22,168 nt of DNA, from the IMG/VR virus record IMGVR_UViG_3300034093_001062, positions 1 through 22,168 of that record. One strand, 5' to 3'. Below the pieces are notes generated by a model, which had not been told where the DNA came from, made no database searches, and saw only the letters and a program-made list of their open reading frames with translations. The DNA comes from a virus. Of this stretch, positions 1 through 6,852 are shown one piece after another; position 1 is the stretch's first letter; each line of letters starts with the position of its first letter. Position numbers and translations under genes: made by a program.

Positions 1-3000
1 ATGTGTTTAACAGTGGCGCAACTACTGGTAATTTGTTTGGAGCTGGTACTAGTATCACAATTGGTGCTGTCACAGGCACTACAACTATTCGTAATGCCAA
101 CACAGTGGTCACTGGCGATTTAGCAGTCAACGGTGGCGATGTTACTACTAGTGCTACCACATTTAATCTATTAAACACTACAGTTACAACAGGTAACTTG
201 TTTGGTGCAGGTACTACAATCTCAATCGGTGCAGCTACTGGTACTACCACAATCAACAATGCCAACACAGTGGTCACAGGTGACCTAGCCGTTAACGGTG
301 GTGACATTACTACTAACCAAACAACATTTAATCTTTTAAATGCCACAGTAACAACTGGTAATTTGTTTGGTGTAGGTACAGCAGTTAATATTGCTACTAG
401 TGCCGCAGCACTGAGTACATTGACATTTGGTCCTGCTATTACTGGCAACAGTTTTGAAATTAATTCAACAGCCGCTGGTACTATTAATTTAACTAGTGAT
501 GTAACCACAGGTGTTATCAATGCCTATACCGGTGTAACAACAGGTACTGTAAACTTAGCCACTGGCGGTGCAAGTACAACTAACATCGGCGGAGCAGCCG
601 CAGCAGTTAACATTGGTACTACCACAGGTAACAGCACATTGACAATTCGTGGTAATGCCACTACTGGTACAGCTACTTTACAAACTAATACTGGAGTTAC
701 CACAGCGGCTGTGTTTAACACCTTTGCCACTACTGGTAATTTATTTGGTGCTGCTACAACTATTGCTGTTGGTACAACCAGCGGAACTATTACACTAAGC
801 AATCCAACAGTGGTAGGTACACAAACAACTGTTAACTTATGGAATACTGTAAGTACAACCGGTAACGTTCTAGGTGTTGCCACAGCCGTTAACTTGGCAA
901 CATCAGCAGCTTCAGCAAGCACATTTACGTTTGGTCCAGCAATTACTGCCAATATATTTAAGATTGGATCAACAGCCGCTGGCACTATTAATTTAACAAG
1001 TGATGTAACAACTGGCATTGTCAATGCCTACACTGGTGTTACTACAGGTACTGTAAACTTGGCAACAGGTGGCGCAAGTACAACCAATATCGGTGGAGGA
1101 GCGGCAGTCGTTAATATTGGTACAACTGGTGGAGATAGTACATTAACTATTCGCGGTAATGCCACAACTGGTACAGGTACCGTTGCCACCAACGCTGCCA
1201 CAGCCAGTGTATTCAATGCCAACGCTACAACTATAAATGCATTCGGTGCTGGCACAGCGGTAAACATTGGTGCAAGCACAGGTACAATGACTGTGGGCAA
1301 CCCAACGCTGACAATGACACAGGGTATAGCGTTCAATATGAACGGTGCTAACCCTGCGATTGCAAGTACTAATACTGGCACAGCAAATATTTTTAATGCG
1401 AACATTACTGCCATTAACTTTGGTCAAGCTGCTGATATTAGTATGGGCGGAACTGTAATTGGAGCTATTACTCCTGTTACTACATATACAACGTTAACTG
1501 GAACCAGTGTAACAGCCGCAGCAACCTATACAACTGTTGCTCCTTCTGCTACAAGCGGCACAGGTACAGGCGCACAATTTACAGTTACAAAAACTGGCTC
1601 AGGTACAGCTTACTCAGGTGTGACAACCATCACAGTCACTGCGGTAGGATCAGGTTATGCCGTCGGTGACACTGTTACTTTACCTGGCAATCTGTTGGGA
1701 GGCACTGCCCCTGCAAACAACTTAACATTTACACTAGCAACTGCGGTAAGTAACGGTACTACTACAGTTAGAGGAAGACTACAAGTAAACGGCAATACCA
1801 CAATTGGTGATGCAGCAGGCGATTTAATTACCTTTACTAACGATGTTGCCAACGTCAACGCAACAAATAATTTAACTTTTGTAGTTAACGATGCGTTAAC
1901 AAATGCTATCAGTTACCCTGTTAAATTTAGACATACCACTACAGGCACTGCCGCAGTTGGTATCGGTACAGGTGTACAGTTTGTTACAGAAAATGCAGCT
2001 GGATCTAATATTATTGGCGGCGCAATTGAAAGCGTGAGCACCAACGTAACCGCTGCATCAGAAGCTTTCAACTTAGTATTTAAAACTATGACAGCCGGCG
2101 GTGTGGCTGCACAGGCACTGTTAATTAACAGTACTACGCACACGGTTGGTGTTGCAAGTACAGCACAAACAATTAATACTCAAACTAGCAGTAACTTAAC
2201 TGTTACTACTGGTGCTACTGGTGCTACCAGTGCAGGTAATACATTGTTAGTAGCTGGCGGTGCAGGTGGTTCTACCAGTGGTGCAGGTGGCACAGCACTA
2301 TTTAGAGGCGGTGAAGCTACAACCAGCGGTGCTGGTGGTATTGCTACATTTAGAAGTGGCGATGCTGTTGGCACAAACATTGCAGGCGCTAATACTGTAA
2401 TTTTAGCAGGTAACGGAACTGGAACTGGCGGTAGTGGTTCAATTGTATTTAGAACTGCATCTGTAGGATCCAGTGGTTCTGCTGCCAACACCATGGTTGA
2501 TAGATTTACTATTGCAAACACTGGTGCAACTACATTCAGCAGTGATGTTACAGTGGGTGGCAACTTAATTGTTAACGGCACACTATCAACACTAAACTCT
2601 AGTACAATTACAGTTGATGACAAAAATATTGAGCTTGCTAGTGTGGCAGTTGTTACTGGTCTAACTGTGACAATTACCAGCGGTAGTGGTGTAATTACAT
2701 TTATTGGTGCTAGCACAACTACTGGATTATTAGCGGGGCAGACAATAACAATTACCAGTACACAGAGTGGTGCTCCAATTATGGGCGCCCTTGCTGTGAT
2801 TCAAAGTGTTAACAGTTTGACACAGATCACCATGACAGTTGTGGCTACTGGAACAACTGGTAACGCAACTATTAGCTCAAGTGGTGCAACAGATGCCACT
2901 GCCAACGGCGGTGGATTTACTATCCTTGGTACTACTAATAAGACATTCCAGTGGACTAGTACAGGTAATAATTTTAACAGTAATCAAAATATTGACATCA

Positions 3001-4493
3001 ACAATACGTTGACATACAAGATTAACAATACCGATGTGTTGAGCAGTGTGGCCGTATTACAAAATGCTGCCACAGCCAGCATTGGTTCGTTGGCAGCAGC
3101 TGCAACAGTGAGTATTGGTGCAGCCACACAAAATAACATTTTAAACATCAATGGTAATACTACAACTGGTACCGCTACACTAACTACCAACGTAACCAGC
3201 GGTATAGTAAACAACTTTGTTGCGGTAACTGGCACTATCAATTATGGTAGTGCGGCTACAACTATTACGATGTTTAACACTGCCACAACGGCACAGACGT
3301 TCCAATTAGGTGGAGCAAGCACTGGAGCAAGTACATACAGTATTGCTCATGGCGCCACAGCTAGCGCAACTATTAAAACTGTTAACTTAGGTACAGCAGG
3401 TGTAAGCGGTAGCACAACCAACGTTAACATTGGCAGTGCTGTAAGCGGAGCAACTGGTACAACAGCCGTCAACAGTGGAACTATCAACTTAGGTACTGTA
3501 CAAAGTGCTGCAACCACTGTAAACATTGGACCAGCTATCACAGGTAACATTGTTAAATTTGCCAGCACTACCGGCGGAACTGTTAATATCACAACAGATG
3601 TGACTACTGGTACTGTGTCTATGTTCAGTAGTCTAAGCACTGGTACAGTTAACCTAGGCGTAGGTAGCGGTGCAACCAACATCAACTTAGCAGGTGTTGG
3701 CGGTAACGTCAACGTTGGTACAACTGGTGGTAACTCAACATTAACAATAAACGGTAACACTACCGCAGGTACAGCAACATTAACTACCAACGTCACTACT
3801 GGCATTGTAAACTTAGTAAATGGAGTTACTACTGGTACTGTTAACATTGCTACCGGCGGTGCAAGCACTACAAACATTGGTGGCAATTCTGCAACTGTGA
3901 ACATTGGCGCTGCAGCTGGAAATAGTACACTAAACATAAGAGGAAATACCACAGCGGGTATTGCCACAATTGGTACCAACGTTACCACTGGTGGCGTGTC
4001 ATTCATGCCGTCACTGACCACAGCCACAATGACCATTGGTAGTGCGGCAGCAGGTAGATTGGCCATTGCCTTTAACCAAGCAAGTACAAGTACTACAACA
4101 GGTGCTGTGACCATTGCTGGTGGACTAGGTGTTAACGGTGCTGTTAACGCACTGACTAAATCGTTTATTATACCTCACCCAACCAAGCCAGGCAAACTGC
4201 TAAAACACGGTAGCTTGGAAGGTCCTGAGTTTGGTGTATACACACGTGGCAAGGCAACCAGCAAAATTATTGAACTTCCAGATTACTGGTTAGGTCTAGT
4301 TGATGCAGACACTATCACAGTGGATCTAACACCAATCGGCAAACATCAGAAACTATATGTAGAAAAGATTGAAGACAATCGAGTTTACATCAATACCGAA
4401 GGATTGTTTAGCAGTAATATCAGTTGCTTCTATACTGTGTGGGGCGAACGCAAAGACGTTGGCAAACTAGACATTGAGGCAGATGCGGAATGA
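1..4493 (+). CDS. Giant repeat-containing phage tail fibre protein (5'-partial)
   Basis: The frame is open from the first base. The apparent GTG at base 3 lies inside a repeat, so the true start is upstream and at least 1496 codons are visible. Numbering from that GTG, residues 1-490 are Thr/Gly/Asn/Ala-rich beta-type repeats (TTGNLFG, TVNLATGGASTTNIGG, NSTLTIRGN). Residues 493-582 contain a GSGYAVGDTVTLPG module and 736-820 are Gly-rich. Residues 854-880 carry the VDDKNIELAS motif typical of marine T4-like fibres. Degenerate repeats return at 1170-1330. Residues 1387-1490 form a distinct charged C-terminal domain (IPHPTKPGKLLKHGSLEGPE, then YWLGLVDADTITVDLTPIGK and FYTVWGERKDV), a common tail-fibre ending. 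The expected role is a trimeric fibre shaft with a C-terminal tip or folding domain. The stop overlaps the next start as ATGA. Fibre identity is well supported; the exact T4 counterpart cannot be assigned. Confidence 0.85.
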   Translation, partial: VFNSGATTGNLFGAGTSITIGAVTGTTTIRNANTVVTGDLAVNGGDVTTSATTFNLLNTTVTTGNLFGAGTTISIGAATGTTTINNANTVVTGDLAVNGGDITTNQTTFNLLNATVTTGNLFGVGTAVNIATSAAALSTLTFGPAITGNSFEINSTAAGTINLTSDVTTGVINAYTGVTTGTVNLATGGASTTNIGGAAAAVNIGTTTGNSTLTIRGNATTGTATLQTNTGVTTAAVFNTFATTGNLFGAATTIAVGTTSGTITLSNPTVVGTQTTVNLWNTVSTTGNVLGVATAVNLATSAASASTFTFGPAITANIFKIGSTAAGTINLTSDVTTGIVNAYTGVTTGTVNLATGGASTTNIGGGAAVVNIGTTGGDSTLTIRGNATTGTGTVATNAATASVFNANATTINAFGAGTAVNIGASTGTMTVGNPTLTMTQGIAFNMNGANPAIASTNTGTANIFNANITAINFGQAADISMGGTVIGAITPVTTYTTLTGTSVTAAATYTTVAPSATSGTGTGAQFTVTKTGSGTAYSGVTTITVTAVGSGYAVGDTVTLPGNLLGGTAPANNLTFTLATAVSNGTTTVRGRLQVNGNTTIGDAAGDLITFTNDVANVNATNNLTFVVNDALTNAISYPVKFRHTTTGTAAVGIGTGVQFVTENAAGSNIIGGAIESVSTNVTAASEAFNLVFKTMTAGGVAAQALLINSTTHTVGVASTAQTINTQTSSNLTVTTGATGATSAGNTLLVAGGAGGSTSGAGGTALFRGGEATTSGAGGIATFRSGDAVGTNIAGANTVILAGNGTGTGGSGSIVFRTASVGSSGSAANTMVDRFTIANTGATTFSSDVTVGGNLIVNGTLSTLNSSTITVDDKNIELASVAVVTGLTVTITSGSGVITFIGASTTTGLLAGQTITITSTQSGAPIMGALAVIQSVNSLTQITMTVVATGTTGNATISSSGATDATANGGGFTILGTTNKTFQWTSTGNNFNSNQNIDINNTLTYKINNTDVLSSVAVLQNAATASIGSLAAAATVSIGAATQNNILNINGNTTTGTATLTTNVTSGIVNNFVAVTGTINYGSAATTITMFNTATTAQTFQLGGASTGASTYSIAHGATASATIKTVNLGTAGVSGSTTNVNIGSAVSGATGTTAVNSGTINLGTVQSAATTVNIGPAITGNIVKFASTTGGTVNITTDVTTGTVSMFSSLSTGTVNLGVGSGATNINLAGVGGNVNVGTTGGNSTLTINGNTTAGTATLTTNVTTGIVNLVNGVTTGTVNIATGGASTTNIGGNSATVNIGAAAGNSTLNIRGNTTAGIATIGTNVTTGGVSFMPSLTTATMTIGSAAAGRLAIAFNQASTSTTTGAVTIAGGLGVNGAVNALTKSFIIPHPTKPGKLLKHGSLEGPEFGVYTRGKATSKIIELPDYWLGLVDADTITVDLTPIGKHQKLYVEKIEDNRVYINTEGLFSSNISCFYTVWGERKDVGKLDIEADAE
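21..350 (+). repeat. Two tandem 165-bp (55-aa) in-frame repeats in the fibre gene
   Basis: Two adjacent copies, 21-185 and 186-350, encode 55-residue units that begin TTGNLFGAGT. They share IG-TGTTTI-NANTVVTGDL and AVNGGD, and end near TTFNLLN. A third, diverging copy begins at 351 with TTGNLFGVGT. The window edge may cut off earlier copies. These are protein shaft repeats inside the coding sequence. Confidence 0.8.
399..1223 (+). repeat. Long in-frame repeat with 504-bp (168-codon) period in the fibre gene
   Basis: The copies lie at about 399-722 and 903-1223. Both encode a unit of about 107 residues: SAA, TFGPAIT, STAAGTINLTSDVTTG, NAYTGVTTGTVNLATGG, ASTTNIGG, then a STLTIRGNATTGT segment. 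A third, degenerate version lies near residues 1173-1327 of the visible protein (about 3519-3983). Differences between the first two copies are mostly at third codon positions. Confidence 0.8.
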
Positions 4494-5674
4494 CTATAAG
4501 TTACAATGCTCGCGTAGTTACTAACGGGCTAGTATTAAACCTCGACGCTGCTAACCCACGCAGCCTGAGTGGTGTTAATTCTAACTTGATAACTCATCCT
4601 GAAGATCTATCTAACGCAATTTGGGGTAAAGTATCAATAGATGTCAAATCGTCTACAACAACTGCCCCTAATGGTTCTAGCACCGTTTACTCAGTAGCAG
4701 AAATTGTAGCATCTGCTCAACATTTGTTATACTATAGTATTGGCACGGTTGCTATTAATGATGTGTTTACTTTTAGCGGATATTTTAAAAATAGCGTTGG
4801 GGTCACACAAATTGTTCTACATACTAACGGTGAAGGTACTGCAACATTTAATATTAGTGGTGCTGGAAGTGTAGCAGCAACATCCGGAGCTAATACGTTA
4901 TCAAGCAGTATTACTGATGCAGGCAATGGTTGGTATCGATGTGCTGTCACTTTTAGAAAAGCAAACACTGTTGGCACTTTTTATGTATCGAATCAAAATG
5001 GATTAGGTGTATATACCGGTGACGGAATTAAAAGTTATCTTGCTTGGGGCATGCAGTTAGAAAGAGGATCTGTGTTATCAAATTATTATCCTGTGACTGG
5101 AACAAGTGCGTCAATTACTTGGCAAGATTTAAGCACTAGTGGATTAACAGCAACATTAATTGGAAATCCTAAATATAATAGTTTATACGGCGGATGTTTA
5201 AATTTTACAGGAACAGAAACTGCTACAATTACTAACCCACTAATACAAGCAAATACTCTACAAGAATGGACAGTATGTGCCTGGGTTAACATTGATAATA
5301 CTAGCAGTCAAAATTTATTAAATTTTAACAACGGCTTATATCCGGTGTACAGTGCTAGTGGCTCACTATTATATCTTAATGGCGGTGTAGATGATTATTA
5401 TACCTACGGTGGCACATTTGGTCTTCAAGGCTGGAGTTATGCTACTTTTAGATTTAAAAATAGCACCGGAACTAGAACTATATACAAAAACGGTGTTTCA
5501 GTTACTACATCTGGACCTAACAGTACATCGACTCCGTCGGGCATCCCGTCAACGCTGACAATAGGAAGTAACCTTAGAGGTAGTCTTTCTAAGTTAGAAA
5601 TCTATAACAGACTATTATCAGACGAAGAAGTCCAACAAAACTTTAACGCCTTACGAGGGAGATACGGAGTATGA
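4490..5674 (+). CDS. LamG-like lectin protein A with CBM-like N-terminal module
   Basis: 394 aa. The N-terminus carries the family signature (RVVTNGLVLNLDAANPRS, residues 8-25). Residues 32-200 look like the carbohydrate-binding-type module common in phage adhesins: SNLITHPEDLSNAIW, then DAGNGWYRCAVTF and YLAWGMQLERGS. Residues 210-385 look like a LamG/concanavalin-A jelly roll: CLNFTGTETATI, EWTVCAWV, TRTIYKNGV, LTIGSNLRGSLSKLEIYNR. The C-terminus is NFNALRGRYGV. There is no signal peptide or membrane segment. The start overlaps the fibre stop as ATGA, with GAGG at 4476-4479 as a modest ribosome binding site. The probable role is a virion-associated glycan-binding or host-recognition protein. 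The fold is read from motifs; the ligand and virion location are unknown. Confidence 0.75.
   Translation: MTISYNARVVTNGLVLNLDAANPRSLSGVNSNLITHPEDLSNAIWGKVSIDVKSSTTTAPNGSSTVYSVAEIVASAQHLLYYSIGTVAINDVFTFSGYFKNSVGVTQIVLHTNGEGTATFNISGAGSVAATSGANTLSSSITDAGNGWYRCAVTFRKANTVGTFYVSNQNGLGVYTGDGIKSYLAWGMQLERGSVLSNYYPVTGTSASITWQDLSTSGLTATLIGNPKYNSLYGGCLNFTGTETATITNPLIQANTLQEWTVCAWVNIDNTSSQNLLNFNNGLYPVYSASGSLLYLNGGVDDYYTYGGTFGLQGWSYATFRFKNSTGTRTIYKNGVSVTTSGPNSTSTPSGIPSTLTIGSNLRGSLSKLEIYNRLLSDEEVQQNFNALRGRYGV
5656..5661 (+). promoter_or_regulatory. Shine-Dalgarno of lectin gene B inside the 3' end of gene A
   Basis: AGGGAG lies nine bases before the ATG at 5671. It is formed by the CGA GGG AGA codons for R-G-R in the terminal RGRYGV of gene A, so one stretch encodes the family C-terminal motif and supplies the next ribosome binding site. 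Confidence 0.75.
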
Positions 5675-6852
5675 GTTTAGGTCACAGTCCTCGCGTAGTT
5701 AGTGACGGTTTACAATATCACATTGATCCGACCTTAACAAAATCTTGGAAAGATAGAAGCGTTAACATTCATCCCAATCCGTTAGATATCGTTGCTTGGT
5801 TTTCCCTACTCTCGGGAACTAACAACTGTCGAATCAGTAGAGAGACTACATTTACCAGCCCGGTGGGTGGTATTCCGATGAAAATGGAAACTACAGGAAA
5901 CGACAGTCATGTAGGCACCTATGCTAGTCCTGTATACAATTTAGCACCTACACGGATAGGTGAAACATGGACAGTGAGTGTGTGGGCACGAGCCAATAAA
6001 GCAACTACAGGTCAAATTTTTATATTTGGTTGTTATAACTTTGGCGCTAGTTACTATGAGGCACCGGCAACGACTATTAATATTACGACAGAATGGCAGA
6101 GATTTAGCTATACCTATACCATGATTAATGCTGGTTCTATATACATGCAGACTAGACTAGATGGTGCTGATACTTTTGACGGTTCAACCATATGGTGGGA
6201 TGGCCTACAGGTAGAAAAATCTAGCGCAATGACAACCTTTACTGCAAAGACAAGTTCTGCGCTATATGATTTATCCAGCAACAGTTACCATGCTATCGCA
6301 GTAAACAATCCTAGTTATATAACAGATAACAGTGGCATACTAGCCCTTGACGGTGTAAAAGATTACATTACATTTCCTGCAAACAACCGTCCAACAATTT
6401 CAACAGTCACAGGTTTTACAATAGGCATGTGGGTCTATCAAGCACCTACACAAGTTGGGTTGTTTTGGAATTATCTGTATGTAACATACCCTCTCGAAAT
6501 GGGAACTTATGGAACTAACAGCGGCGCATTTGGTATGAAAGACAATGCCGCAGCAGGTGGCCCTAATGTGAACACCGGCAACATTAGCGCAGGATGGAAT
6601 TACGTTGCATTTGGTACTAACTCAAGTCAAATTCCATTCTTATATCATTATAATGCTACTACTAGTTCTGTTGTAACTGCAGGCGCATTTACACCAGCAA
6701 CTTATACTATAGATAAGTTATTCCAAGGTATCAACGGCTATACTAGTTATTACGGAGCTAAATTTGGACCGATACAAATTTATAATAGAGCACTAACTGC
6801 CGCAGAAGTACTACAAAATTTTAATGCATTAAGAGGGAGATACGGAATATGA
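5671..6852 (+). CDS. LamG-like lectin protein B with CBM-like N-terminal module
   Basis: 393 aa. The family N-terminus is GHSPRVVSDGLQYHIDPTLTKSW (residues 4-26, split here as GHSPRVVSDG and LQYHIDPTLTKSW). Residues 33-190 form a CBM-like jelly roll, different in sequence from that of A: NIHPNPLDIVAW, ETWTVSVWARANK, TEWQRFSYTYT, IWWDGLQVEKS. Residues 195-385 form the LamG part: LYDLSSNSYHA, LALDGVKDYITF, FTIGMWVYQAP, WNYVAFGTNSS, KFGPIQIYNRALTAAEV. The protein ends QNFNALRGRYGI. It overlaps both neighbours as ATGA, so translational coupling with A and C is likely. Glycan binding is inferred from fold, and the centre differs from A enough to suggest a different ligand. Confidence 0.75.
   Translation: MSLGHSPRVVSDGLQYHIDPTLTKSWKDRSVNIHPNPLDIVAWFSLLSGTNNCRISRETTFTSPVGGIPMKMETTGNDSHVGTYASPVYNLAPTRIGETWTVSVWARANKATTGQIFIFGCYNFGASYYEAPATTINITTEWQRFSYTYTMINAGSIYMQTRLDGADTFDGSTIWWDGLQVEKSSAMTTFTAKTSSALYDLSSNSYHAIAVNNPSYITDNSGILALDGVKDYITFPANNRPTISTVTGFTIGMWVYQAPTQVGLFWNYLYVTYPLEMGTYGTNSGAFGMKDNAAAGGPNVNTGNISAGWNYVAFGTNSSQIPFLYHYNATTSSVVTAGAFTPATYTIDKLFQGINGYTSYYGAKFGPIQIYNRALTAAEVLQNFNALRGRYGI
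6834..6839 (+). promoter_or_regulatory. Shine-Dalgarno of lectin gene C inside the 3' end of gene B
   Basis: AGGGAG sits nine bases before the ATG at 6849. It is made by AGA GGG AGA, the R-G-R codons of the terminal RGRYGI of gene B, in the same geometry as the A/B junction. Confidence 0.75.

Noticed and set aside
3-5. GTG at base 3 as the true start of the giant fibre.
   Set aside because: It lies within a repeat unit, has no visible upstream signal because the window begins there, and the frame is open to the edge.
524-4114. Long minus-strand open frames opposite the big fibre gene.
   Set aside because: Their products are Val/Pro/Leu/Ala-rich complements of Thr/Gly/Ala/Asn repeat codons and lack ribosome binding sites. 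They are by-products of the biased composition.
1-4493. CRISPR-like or mobile-element repeats in the first 4 kb.
   Set aside because: The repeats are in frame, variable at third codon positions and lie inside one long open reading frame. They are fibre-shaft protein repeats, not spaced identical DNA repeats.
4160-4493. Peptidase S74 self-cleaving chaperone at the end of the giant fibre.
   Set aside because: The C-terminal domain has a HP-T-PGK...LEGPE pattern and lacks the recognisable S74 catalytic Ser/Lys arrangement. It is a different fibre-tip domain.
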